A DNA stretch of 50,496 bases from Rhodobacter sp. (GTDB taxonomy: Bacteria > Pseudomonadota > Alphaproteobacteria > Rhodobacterales > Rhodobacteraceae). Shown here in pieces: positions 41,180 to 49,308 of this stretch (within the stretch, counting starts at the first letter, position 1; the number at the start of each line of letters is the position of its first letter). The stretch covers positions 1 to 50,496 of the forward strand of contig JAIYDJ010000074.1 of the NCBI GenBank assembly GCA_027487575.1, in the 5' to 3' direction. A model generated the notes under the pieces. It was not told the origin of the DNA, made no database searches, and saw only the letters and a list, made by a program, of their open reading frames with translations. The position numbers were made by a program, and so were the translations under genes.

Positions 41180-41195
41180 CCATCCGTTCGGATGG
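41180..41195. promoter_or_regulatory. Perfect CCATCC-N4-GGATGG dyad (copy 4)
   Basis: CCATCC-GTTC-GGATGG, a perfect 6-base inverted repeat (7 bases with the inner G-C pair). It lies in the divergent region between the NHLP-like operon (start 41091, 89 bases away) and fleQ (start 41319, 124 bases away). It is a candidate operator for either. Confidence 0.55.
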
Positions 41196-41318
41196 GATCG
41201 TTCCGCCATCGGTCAGCTTTCATCATGAACGCTGCGCCGCGCCATCCGCAGGGCACCTATGCCAAAGCTAAAATCTGTCGGAAACGTAACACCAGCACCG
41301 ACCCGAGGAACCGCACAG

Positions 41319-42425
41319 ATGACAAGCCACTGGACACCCGCCGCAGCGCCGCGCGCAAACCAATCTGCCCCCATCGTCATGGCGGACAGGCTTATTCCGG
41401 GATCGTCGGCCGTCATGCGGGCGATGAAGCGTCTGGTAACGACGATGGCCCCCGCCGATGCGCCGGTCCTGATCACCGGGCCCAGCGGGTCGGGCAAGGA
41501 GCTGGTGGCCGAGGCGCTGCACCGGCTGTCGGGGCGCAAGGGCGAATTCGTGGCGCTGAACTGCGCCGCCATCCCGGCGGACCTGCTGGAGGGCGAGCTT
41601 TTCGGTACCGAGCGCGGGGCCTACACCGGTGCGGACCGCGCCCGCGCGGGCCTGATCGAACAGGCCGAGGGCGGCACCCTGTTTCTGGACGAGATCGGCG
41701 ACATGCCCGCCAGCCTGCAGGCCAAGCTTCTGCGCGTGCTGGAAACGCGGATGGTCCGGCGTCTTGGGGCGGCGGCCCCGGTCCAGATGAATTTCCGGCT
41801 GGTGGCGGCGACGCATCGCAACCTGGCCGACATGGCCCGCGCCGGCACCTTCCGCGAGGATCTTTTTTACCGTCTGGCCGTGTTCCCGGTTCAGGTTCCG
41901 CCGCTCAGCGCCCGCCTGTCGGACCTTCCGCAGATTCTGGAACGGATGATGGACGATTACGCCTGCGCCAATCCGGGGCAGCCTTCGCCCGAGTTCGATG
42001 CGTCGGCCTACCGGGCGCTGTGTACGCATGAATGGCCGGGCAATGTGCGCGAACTGAAAACCGTGATGCTGCGCGCCTGCCTGCTGTTTGCGGGCCGCAA
42101 GGTGACCGCGCGCGAGGTGCGCGACAACCTGCTGAGCTTTTCCTGCCCCGAGCCTGCCGGAGAGACCGCGCCCTGGCCGGCCGCCCCGACCCCCGATGAG
42201 GCAGGCCTTCCTGCCCTTGACCGGTTCCGCGAGACCTTTGGCGCGGCTGGTGGCGACCTTGACCTGCGCGGCTATCTGCGCGACATCGAGGTGACGCTGA
42301 TCACCGCCGCACTGGAACGCGCCGACAACTGCGTCAGCCGCGCGGCCGACGCGCTGCGGCTGAACCGCACGACGCTGATCGAGAAGATCCGCAAGTACGG
42401 CATCAGTCGGCCGCTTTCGACCTGA
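41319..42425 (+). CDS. fleQ: Sigma-54-dependent flagellar activator, FleQ-like
   Basis: A 368-residue enhancer-binding protein. The AAA+ domain has Walker A GPSGSGKE (54-61), the sigma-54 contact loop GAYTGA (100-105, a GAFTGA variant) and Walker B GGTLFLDEIGD. The C-terminus carries a Fis-type helix-turn-helix (CVSRAADALRLNRTTLIEKI). There is no N-terminal receiver or FleQ regulatory domain, so activity must be controlled by partners or expression. In Cereibacter sphaeroides FleQ and FleT together activate sigma-54 flagellar promoters; having a DNA-binding domain, this protein fits the FleQ role. GAGGA precedes the ATG at 41319. It is convergent with fliD. Confidence 0.85.
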   Translation: MTSHWTPAAAPRANQSAPIVMADRLIPGSSAVMRAMKRLVTTMAPADAPVLITGPSGSGKELVAEALHRLSGRKGEFVALNCAAIPADLLEGELFGTERGAYTGADRARAGLIEQAEGGTLFLDEIGDMPASLQAKLLRVLETRMVRRLGAAAPVQMNFRLVAATHRNLADMARAGTFREDLFYRLAVFPVQVPPLSARLSDLPQILERMMDDYACANPGQPSPEFDASAYRALCTHEWPGNVRELKTVMLRACLLFAGRKVTAREVRDNLLSFSCPEPAGETAPWPAAPTPDEAGLPALDRFRETFGAAGGDLDLRGYLRDIEVTLITAALERADNCVSRAADALRLNRTTLIEKIRKYGISRPLST

Positions 42426-42436
42426 CACCGCGCGCG

Positions 42437-44074
42437 CTAGTCCTTGGACCACATGTCGACAAGGTTCTGGATGTAGCCGCCGGTGCTGTTCATCTTGGTG
42501 ATGACCTGTTCCATGGCGGCGAACTTGGTCAGATAGCGTTTCTCCAGAATGGCCGCCTTGGCCTCCAGTCCTTCGATCCGCTCCTGGTTGGCGGTCGTGG
42601 ACGTGGTGATTTCCTGCTCGCGCCGCCCGATCGCCCCGGCACTTTGCCCCGCCTCGTCCAGCAACTGCGCCATGGCCGCCACCATACTGCGCCCGAACCG
42701 CACGCTGCCCGAGGTCACGCCCGGCTCGACCGTCATCGACAGGCCCCGGACCGGACCCGCAACCGCGACATAGCTGCGTCGCCCGTCGCCCAGACCGAGG
42801 CCCAGCATCCGGAATCCGCCCAGGGTGGCGCTGCCGTCGGCATTGACCGCAAAGGCATAGTCGCCCGAGGCCAGCGATTTGTCCGGCACGCCGCTGACCG
42901 TCGCGCCTTCGGTCATGGATCGCAGGTTGTCGCCCAGCAGCGCATCGAAATCGGCGGCGCGCGCAGCAAAACTGCGGTCAAAGGCGGGGGGGTCAAACCG
43001 GAACAACCCGTCCTTCTGCGTGGCCACCCCCAGATCGACCAGTGAAATTGGTTTGTCACCGTGACCGACCAAAGGTGTCGCCACCAGTTTTCGCAACGAC
43101 TGTTCCAGCGCCTCCACGCTGCGGTCTCCGGCCAGTTCGCCCGCGTCGGTGTCACCGAAACCGCGCTGGGTCATCTGCTTGAGCATGCCGATGGTGTCAT
43201 TCAATCCGGCGACCAGCTTTTCGATGCTTGCCCGCGCGATGGAGGCGTCGCGACCCACCGTCATCGACCCCGAAACGGCCGACGACAGCGTGATTTCCAT
43301 GCCCGGCAAGACATCGGTCAATGTGTTGGTCGGTCGCGAGATGGCGATGCCATCGACGATCATCCGCGCATCCCCGGCCGCCTGCACCTGCCGCGTCGCG
43401 TTGGTCGCGGTGGTGTCCAGAACCGAAAGGCTGACCGTTCCGCTGCCGTCGCCCTGCCCCGCCGTCAGACGCAGTCCGTTGGCGGCGCCGGTTTCCCCGA
43501 CGATGCCCAGTGAAAACGTCCCATCCCCCTTGTTCAGGACCCGCGCCGTCACGCCGTCCACCTTGCTGAGCAGGGCCGCGACATCTTCCAGCGTGGCACC
43601 CACCGGGACCTGGATGTTCGCCGATCCCTGACCCGAGCCCGGAGTGAAGGCCGGGGGGGTCTGGGTGCCCCACTGTCCGTGCTCGATGGTCAGTTCCCCG
43701 GCCTCGAACACGGCCTTGGCCGAAGAAAACCCGCCGAACTCCAGCACCTGCCGCGTCGCCAGTGTCTGCACCTCGAAAGGGACAGTGCCGTTCTCAAGTT
43801 TGTTGCGGTCGGTCACCTTGGGCATGATCGCCGCGGTCGTGGTTGATACGGCCAACACGGGGTTTCCGGCGATCTCTGCCAGAACCCCCGACAAGGCCGA
43901 AAACTGGGACCGGACCTGCCCAAGCGCGGACAGTCTGACCGTTTCGTTGTCCACCTTCTTCTGAAGGGCGTTCAGTTTGGGGCTCGTCTCGGCGGTGACA
44001 AGCGATTTGGTCAGGTCGCGCAGATTGAGCTTCGATCCGTTCTTGTTGAGCGCACTCAGAAGTTCAGATGACAT
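42437..44074 (-). CDS. fliD: Flagellar filament cap protein FliD
   Basis: A 545-residue HAP2. The N-terminal coiled-coil (LNALQKKVDNETVRLSALGQ, then VRSQFSALSGVLAEI) and C-terminal region (KAAILEKRYLTKFAAMEQVI with TKMNSTGGYIQNLVDMWSKD) match FliD; the latter is the conserved LxxRYTxQFxAMDxxVxxMNS end. FliD caps the filament and promotes folding of exported flagellin. It has a FliA-type promoter overlapping the end of motB. Its stop is 11 bases from the convergent fleQ stop; no terminator is visible there. Confidence 0.94.
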   Translation of the reverse strand: MSSELLSALNKNGSKLNLRDLTKSLVTAETSPKLNALQKKVDNETVRLSALGQVRSQFSALSGVLAEIAGNPVLAVSTTTAAIMPKVTDRNKLENGTVPFEVQTLATRQVLEFGGFSSAKAVFEAGELTIEHGQWGTQTPPAFTPGSGQGSANIQVPVGATLEDVAALLSKVDGVTARVLNKGDGTFSLGIVGETGAANGLRLTAGQGDGSGTVSLSVLDTTATNATRQVQAAGDARMIVDGIAISRPTNTLTDVLPGMEITLSSAVSGSMTVGRDASIARASIEKLVAGLNDTIGMLKQMTQRGFGDTDAGELAGDRSVEALEQSLRKLVATPLVGHGDKPISLVDLGVATQKDGLFRFDPPAFDRSFAARAADFDALLGDNLRSMTEGATVSGVPDKSLASGDYAFAVNADGSATLGGFRMLGLGLGDGRRSYVAVAGPVRGLSMTVEPGVTSGSVRFGRSMVAAMAQLLDEAGQSAGAIGRREQEITTSTTANQERIEGLEAKAAILEKRYLTKFAAMEQVITKMNSTGGYIQNLVDMWSKD

Positions 44075-44096
44075 GGCACCCCCCTAGTTGGACGTT

Positions 44097-44123
44097 GAAA
44101 CGGCGGTCTGTGGCGGCATTTTA
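44097..44123 (-). promoter_or_regulatory. FliA (sigma-28) promoter of fliD
   Basis: On the minus strand TAAA, exactly 15 bases, GCCGTTTC. The TAA of the -35 box is the motB stop codon. It would start fliD transcription separately from the sigma-54-driven motAB message. Confidence 0.78.
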
Positions 44124-45239
44124 GGGCTGCGCCGCTGTGTCCTCGAACTCGAAGACGATTTCGACACGCCGGTTTGCCGACCGCCCGTCTTCGGTCGCAT
44201 TGTCGGCAACCGGGCTGCTGTCGCCCTTGCTGACCGCGCTCAGCCGGGACGGGTCGATGGCCCCGGTCTCGGTCAGTTCGCGCACGACAGACGAGGCGCG
44301 GGCGGCGGCAAGGCCCCAGTTGTCCACCAGGGGACCACCGGTCAGCGGGACGTTGTCGGTATGGCCCGTCACGGTGATCTGCCCGCCGTCCGTCATGGCC
44401 GACAGCGCGATGCGCGCCATGATCTCGCGCGCCTCGTCGGTCAGGTCTGCGGAACCCGACCCGAACGCCCCCCCGGCCCCGACGGTGACGACCACCTTGC
44501 CCTCCTTCTGTTCCACGTCCACCAGCCCCTCGCCCTCGATCTCGCGCAGTGCGACCTTCAGGCGTGCCTCGGCAATCGCCGCGCGGCGGGTGGCGGAGGC
44601 CCCGGCATCACCGGATGCCGTGGCGTCCCCGGCTTCGGCCTGCCCCCCTGCCACGTCGGCAGGTTGCGGGGTTGTGTCGGCACCCGATGGCGTACCCTCT
44701 CCGGAAGCGGCCCCAGCGGCACCGGCGATGTCTGCGGCGGCGGCGGCAATCGCCTTGGCCAAGTCACCTGCCCCCGCCCCTTCGGGCAGCCGCACCGTCA
44801 CCGCGCCGCCTTCGCCCATCACGGTCACTTCGCCGTCCTTGATCGCATCCTGCAGCGCCTTGGTCAGCGTTTCCATCGCGGGATCCGGGGTTGTTTCCGT
44901 TGCACCCTGTTCCGGGTCCGGCTGACTTTCAAGGGACGGAGGATTGCTGGCGGGTAGCGAATTCATCTCGATGATTGTCTGGTTCTCCTGATTTGGGGCA
45001 ATGTCGATGATCTGCACGCCGAAGTGATCGCGCATCGCGCCAGTCATTTTTTTCATCGAGACTTCATCAAAATTCGCGAAACCCAGGATCAGAACAAAGA
45101 ACGCCATCAGCAGGGTTGCCATGTCGGCAAAGGTCGCCATCCACGCGGGCGCGCCGACCGGCGGGCAGCGCGGGCAATCAGGTTCATCCTCGTCCTCGAT
45201 CATCGGGGCCGGAGTGGGAACGACTTTCAGCTTGGCCAT
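44121..45239 (-). CDS. motB: Flagellar stator protein MotB (PomB-like)
   Basis: A 372-residue stator subunit. The N-terminal CPRCPPVGAPAWMATFAD (22-39) and following helix closely follow the PomB pattern CPxCPPxGxPxWMxTFAD; Asp39 is the ion-binding carboxylate. A long Ala/Gly-rich acidic linker leads to an OmpA-type peptidoglycan-binding domain (VTGHTDNVPLTGGPLVDNWG, then LSAVSKGDSSPVADNATEDG and RSANRRVEIVFE). MotB anchors the stator to peptidoglycan and conducts ions. The sequence is of the PomB lineage, but that does not establish sodium coupling. It follows motA by 14 bases. Confidence 0.94.
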   Translation of the reverse strand: MAKLKVVPTPAPMIEDEDEPDCPRCPPVGAPAWMATFADMATLLMAFFVLILGFANFDEVSMKKMTGAMRDHFGVQIIDIAPNQENQTIIEMNSLPASNPPSLESQPDPEQGATETTPDPAMETLTKALQDAIKDGEVTVMGEGGAVTVRLPEGAGAGDLAKAIAAAAADIAGAAGAASGEGTPSGADTTPQPADVAGGQAEAGDATASGDAGASATRRAAIAEARLKVALREIEGEGLVDVEQKEGKVVVTVGAGGAFGSGSADLTDEAREIMARIALSAMTDGGQITVTGHTDNVPLTGGPLVDNWGLAAARASSVVRELTETGAIDPSRLSAVSKGDSSPVADNATEDGRSANRRVEIVFEFEDTAAQP

Positions 45240-45253
45240 CTGTAATCCCCCCG

Positions 45254-46018
45254 TCAGGCCGCCGCGCGCAGCTTGACCTGATCAAGCGGGTCAAGGGCTG
45301 CAAGCAACTGGTCCTCGATCAGGCGCGGACTGTCACCCCGCGCGATGCCGCGCAAGCCTTCGATGATCAGGTTGCGATAGTCGACTTCGGCCGAGGTCCG
45401 GCTTTGCAGCTTGGTCAGGATCGGGCCGAACACAACGTTGGCGACCATCGCCCCATACAAGGTTGTCAGCAGCGCCACCGCCATCGCGGGGCCGATTGCA
45501 GCAACATCCGACATGTTGCCCAGCATCAGCACAAGACCGATCAGGGTGCCAATCATGCCCATGGCTGGGCCGATGTCGACCCAGGCCTTGACCACCCCCT
45601 GCGCGCCTTCGTGACGCCCCTTCATGGCCTTCACCTCTTGCTTCAACTGTTTGACCAGCTTTGCCTCATCCGCGCCGTCGATCAGCAACTGGAGGCCCTT
45701 TTCAAAGAACTTGTCGGGTACGGGCTGGCCTTCCAGCGCCATCATGCCATCCTTGCGTGCCAGGGCGGACAGTTCCACCATACGCTTCACCAAGGCATCG
45801 TTCTGCAGTTTCGACGGCTTGAACGCCTGCCCCATGGCCTTGAAGCTGGCCAGAAAGGTCGGCAGCGACGTGGTTGACAGGGCCGAAAAGATGGTCCCGC
45901 CAAACACAATCAAGACCGAGGGTATGTCAACAAACGGCATGACCCCCCCCGCATAAATCATCGAACCGATGATCATGGCGAAGGCTCCGAGAAAACCGAT
46001 CAGTGCGGCGATGTCCAT
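45254..46018 (-). CDS. motA: Flagellar stator protein MotA (PomA-like)
   Basis: A 254-residue membrane protein with four helices. The length and motifs follow PomA more than E. coli MotA (295): MDIAALIGFLGAFAMIIGSM, VDIPSVLIVFGGTIFSAL, and the signature GPAMGMIGTLIGLVLMLGNM followed by AIGPAMAVALLTTLYGAMVA. The cytoplasmic loop contains the charged residues that contact FliG. GGAG precedes the ATG at 46018. The gene has a sigma-54 promoter 33 bases upstream and is divergent from fliC. MotA and MotB form the stator that drives rotation. Confidence 0.95.
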   Translation of the reverse strand: MDIAALIGFLGAFAMIIGSMIYAGGVMPFVDIPSVLIVFGGTIFSALSTTSLPTFLASFKAMGQAFKPSKLQNDALVKRMVELSALARKDGMMALEGQPVPDKFFEKGLQLLIDGADEAKLVKQLKQEVKAMKGRHEGAQGVVKAWVDIGPAMGMIGTLIGLVLMLGNMSDVAAIGPAMAVALLTTLYGAMVANVVFGPILTKLQSRTSAEVDYRNLIIEGLRGIARGDSPRLIEDQLLAALDPLDQVKLRAAA

Positions 46019-46050
46019 GATGTCTCCTGCATGCGTGTCGCAACCCACAG

Positions 46051-46066
46051 GGCAAGCGCCGTGCCA
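46051..46066 (-). promoter_or_regulatory. Sigma-54 promoter of motAB
   Basis: On the minus strand TGGCACGGCGCTTGCC, with TGGCAC and TTGC at perfect spacing. Transcription would start near 46039, 21 bases before motA. Unlike enterobacteria, where motAB is FliA-dependent, the stator genes are placed in the sigma-54 class. Confidence 0.9.
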
Positions 46067-46086
46067 GAAACCTGTCACACGGGGCC

Positions 46087-46112
46087 TAAACTTTTCTGTT
46101 GAGCGCCGTTCT
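46087..46112 (+). promoter_or_regulatory. FliA (sigma-28) promoter of fliC
   Basis: TAAACTTT followed, with a 14-base total spacer after TAAA, by GCCGTTCT. TTT after TAAA also fits the extended sigma-28 -35 box TAAAGTTT. It lies 50 bases before the fliC ATG. Confidence 0.72.
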
Positions 46113-46161
46113 CAATGTCAGGCGCCGCAACGGTGCAGCCACAAGCCCCAAGGAGACGACA

Positions 46162-47634
46162 ATGACCAGCATCAATACCAACATCGGTGCCCTGTCCGCC
46201 CAGGCGAACATGACCCGCGTGAACGACCAGCTGAACACCGCGATGACCCGTCTGTCGACCGGTCTGCGGATCAACGCCGCCAAGGACGATGCCGCCGGCA
46301 TGGCCATCGGCGAAAAGATGACGGCCCAGATCATGGGCCTGAACCAGGCCGTCCGCAACGCGACCGACGGCAAGAACCTGATCGACACCACGGAATCGGC
46401 GCATGTCGAAGTGTCGTCCATGCTGCAACGCGTTCGGGAACTTGCCGTGACGTCGGCGAACGACACGAACACCTCGTCCGACCGCGGCAACATCGTTTCG
46501 GAAACCCGTCAGCTGATGTCGGAAATCAACCGCGTCGCCGAAACCACCACCTTCAACGGCATGAAAGTGATGGACGGCAGCTATGCCGGCAAGCAGTTCC
46601 AGATCGGCGCAGACTCCAACCAGACCATTTCGGTCAACGTTGAAAGCACCAACGCCACCGACATCGGTGCCTTCACTCTGAAGTCCGATGTGAACGTCGC
46701 GGCGGGGACTTCGGCTGTTGCCGGCGGCACCACGCTTGTGATCTCGGGCTCGGCCGGTTCGGGCGAAGTTTCGCAGACTGCCGGCATGTCAGCCAAGGAC
46801 ATGGCAGCTGCGGTAAACGACAAGACCTCGCAAACCGGCGTCAAGGCGCAAGCGACCAGCACCGCCAAGCTGTCGGGTCTGACCGGTGCCGGCACGATGA
46901 CGTTTGACATCAACGGCACGGGCGTCGGGCCGGTGGCCATCTCGGACGAAACGGACCTGCGTTCGCTGCGTGACGCGATCAACGCCAAATCCTCGGAAAC
47001 CGGCGTGACCGCGACCATGGGCGACGACAACAGCGAAATCATGCTGAAGGACCAGTCCGGCGCGAACATCGAGATCACTGCCTTTGACTCGGATGATGGC
47101 GCAGGCGCTGACCTGTCGATGGACGTTGACGTGCTGAACGGTGACGGAACCGCCGCGACCACCGGCTTCACCACCACCACCACGGTCACCGACGGCGACG
47201 ATGCCACCGTGACCGGTCAGGTCACGCTGACTTCGACCAAGAGCTTCTCGGTCCATTCGTCGGACAACACCACCGACGAAGCGTTCTTCGAGGACTCGAA
47301 CTCGGGCGCGACGCTGGAGCAACTGGCCGAGATCGACCTGTCCACGGCCGAAGGCGCGTCCAAGGCGATCAACGTGATCGACACCGCGCTGAACAAGATC
47401 AGCCAGTCGCGGTCCGATCTGGGTGCCGTTTCCAACCGTCTGGACTCGACGATCTCGAACCTGACGAACATCACCACGTCGGTTTCGGCAGCCAAGTCGC
47501 AGATCATGGACGCGGACTTCGCGGCAGAATCGACCAACCTCGCCCGGGGCCAGATCCTGAGCCAGGCCGCAACCGCGATGCTGGCGCAGGCCAACGCCTC
47601 CAAGCAGGGCGTGATGAGTCTGCTCCGCGGCTGA
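46162..47634 (+). CDS. fliC: Flagellin FliC
   Basis: A 490-residue filament protein. The N-terminal D0/D1 (SINTNIGALSAQANMTRVND, LSTGLRINAAKDDAAGMAIG, with VRELAVTSANDTNTSSDRGN) and C-terminal D1/D0 (LGAVSNRLDSTISNLTNITT, then LARGQILSQAATAMLAQANA) are full and conserved. The middle (about 175-400) is a Thr/Ser/Asp-rich surface domain. The type is close to gammaproteobacterial flagellins rather than the short alphaproteobacterial ones. AAGGAG is 6 bases before the ATG at 46162. It has a FliA-type promoter and a strong terminator, so it is a single-gene unit divergent from motAB. Confidence 0.97.
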   Translation: MTSINTNIGALSAQANMTRVNDQLNTAMTRLSTGLRINAAKDDAAGMAIGEKMTAQIMGLNQAVRNATDGKNLIDTTESAHVEVSSMLQRVRELAVTSANDTNTSSDRGNIVSETRQLMSEINRVAETTTFNGMKVMDGSYAGKQFQIGADSNQTISVNVESTNATDIGAFTLKSDVNVAAGTSAVAGGTTLVISGSAGSGEVSQTAGMSAKDMAAAVNDKTSQTGVKAQATSTAKLSGLTGAGTMTFDINGTGVGPVAISDETDLRSLRDAINAKSSETGVTATMGDDNSEIMLKDQSGANIEITAFDSDDGAGADLSMDVDVLNGDGTAATTGFTTTTTVTDGDDATVTGQVTLTSTKSFSVHSSDNTTDEAFFEDSNSGATLEQLAEIDLSTAEGASKAINVIDTALNKISQSRSDLGAVSNRLDSTISNLTNITTSVSAAKSQIMDADFAAESTNLARGQILSQAATAMLAQANASKQGVMSLLRG

Positions 47635-47661
47635 CGACCAGCCGATACCTTCAAAAGTATG

Positions 47662-47696
47662 CCCCGGCGCCTTTTGCGCCGGGGTTGTTTGTTTAC
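47662..47696 (+). terminator. Rho-independent terminator of fliC
   Basis: CCCCGGCGC and GCGCCGGGG form a 9-base stem around the loop CTTTT, followed by TTGTTTGTTT. It is 28 bases after the fliC stop. Confidence 0.9.
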
Positions 47697-47816
47697 AAGG
47701 ACTTGCAGCCCGCGGAATCGTTCATTTCGTCGGGTTTCCGTCAGTTTAGGACCGTCAAACAGTTGTTTTGAAAATCGTGCGGACACGCTGCAAACAACCC
47801 GGGAAGGAGACTTTCC

Positions 47817-49145
47817 ATGCAGTTCAGCCACACCCTGTCCGCCCGCCACTCTCTGGTTGTCAGCCAGCAGCTTCGGCAAGCCATCGTGCTGTTGCAGATG
47901 GGCAATTCCGAATTGCAGTCGTTCATCGAGACGCAGTCCGAGGAAAATCCCTTTGTCGAACTGGTCCGCCCGGCTCCGTCGCCGTCCCTGCGCACCAGCG
48001 CGCAGGGCGCCGAAGATTGGGACCGCATCGGTGCCTTGCCCGACACGAACGGCACTTCGCTTTACACCTCGGTCGCGCGGCAGATCGGCGGTCTGGGAAT
48101 GACCGAAGCCGAGATCGAGCTTGCCTCGGTGTTTGTCGACGCGCTGGAGCCTTCGGGATGGCTGGGGGCCTCGCTTGCCGACATCGCAGACCGCAGCGGT
48201 GTGACCGAGGCCGAGGCAGCACAGATGCTGCGCCGGTTGCAGACGCTGGAGCCTGCGGGCCTCTTTGCCCGCACGCTGGCGGAATGTTTGCGCCTGCAGG
48301 CCGCCGAACAGGGCCTGCTGACTCCCCTCTTCGACCGGGTGCTGTGCAACCTTCCCATGCTGGCCAACGCCGATCTGGCGGGCCTTGCGCGGGTTTGCGG
48401 TTGTGACCAGACCGAACTGCGCGCGATCCTGCGCGACCTGCGCAGCCTTGACCCCAAGCCCGGCACCCGGTTCGACGCCGAGCCCGACCCGGTGCGCCCG
48501 CCCGATCTGCTGGTCACTGCGGCGCCCGGGGGCGGCTGGCAGGTCGAACTGAACCGCTCCACCCTGCCCGCAGTGGTGATCCGCGACGACGAGGCACGCC
48601 GCCTGTCGGACGTACCGGCGCAGCTTCGGCCCGAAACCGGGGGCTATGTGACCGAACGCCTGTCCTTGGCGCGCTGGCTGGCGCGCGCGGTGGATCACCG
48701 CAACCGCACCGTCCTGAAGATCGGCGAAGAGATCGTGCGCAGGCAGGGCGCGTTTTTCGACCACGGCCGCGAACACCTGCAGCCGATGATCCTGAAGGAA
48801 ATCGCCGAAAAGGCCGGAGTGCATGAAAGCACCGTCAGCCGCGTGACGACCGGCATCCTGATCGCCACGCCGCACGGCACCTTTCCGCTGAAGCACTTCT
48901 TCACCGCCGCACTGCCCTCGCGCGATGCGACGGCCGGATCGGCCGGGGCGGTGCGTCACCGCATCGAACGGCTGATCCGTGCCGAACCCGCGGGCCGCCC
49001 GCTCAGCGACGATCAGCTTGTGACGCTGATGGAGGCGGAAGGCGTGTCGGTCGCACGCCGGACGGTTGCCAAGTACCGCGACCAGCTCAACATCCCGCCG
49101 ACATCGGTGCGCCGCCGTCAGGCGATCCTGTCGGGGCGGACCTGA
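47817..49145 (+). CDS. rpoN: RNA polymerase sigma-54 factor (flagellar RpoN2-like)
   Basis: A 442-residue sigma-54. Region I, the activator-response region, reads SARHSLVVSQQLRQAIVLLQ with NSELQSFIETQSEENPF. The core-binding region follows. The helix-turn-helix is EIAEKAGVHESTVSRVTTG, and the RpoN box is ARRTVAKYRD (413-422, canonical last residue Glu). GGAAGGAG lies 7 bases before the ATG. Cereibacter sphaeroides has a dedicated flagellar copy, RpoN2; the position here beside fliC and the perfect -24/-12 promoters throughout the island support the same assignment. Whether other rpoN copies exist is not visible. Confidence 0.94.
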   Translation: MQFSHTLSARHSLVVSQQLRQAIVLLQMGNSELQSFIETQSEENPFVELVRPAPSPSLRTSAQGAEDWDRIGALPDTNGTSLYTSVARQIGGLGMTEAEIELASVFVDALEPSGWLGASLADIADRSGVTEAEAAQMLRRLQTLEPAGLFARTLAECLRLQAAEQGLLTPLFDRVLCNLPMLANADLAGLARVCGCDQTELRAILRDLRSLDPKPGTRFDAEPDPVRPPDLLVTAAPGGGWQVELNRSTLPAVVIRDDEARRLSDVPAQLRPETGGYVTERLSLARWLARAVDHRNRTVLKIGEEIVRRQGAFFDHGREHLQPMILKEIAEKAGVHESTVSRVTTGILIATPHGTFPLKHFFTAALPSRDATAGSAGAVRHRIERLIRAEPAGRPLSDDQLVTLMEAEGVSVARRTVAKYRDQLNIPPTSVRRRQAILSGRT

Positions 49146-49196
49146 CGCGGCCGTCCGGTCGCTGTCAACACCGGAACATCCCGCACCGCAGCCTTG

Positions 49197-49224
49197 AACC
49201 GGTTCGCCCTGGGCGACCGGTTTT
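49197..49224 (+). terminator. Rho-independent terminator of rpoN
   Basis: AACCGG-T-TCGCC and GGCGA-CCGGTT form a stem of 11 pairs around CTG, with TTTT overlapping the end. It is 52 bases after the rpoN stop. Confidence 0.65.
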
Positions 49225-49308
49225 CCGCTGCGGACATCCGTGCTGTCAGGGTTGGCCTTGCCCGGGTTCGCCGCTGGCGATGGGCTTGCCCGGACAAGCC
49301 TTTCGCCG

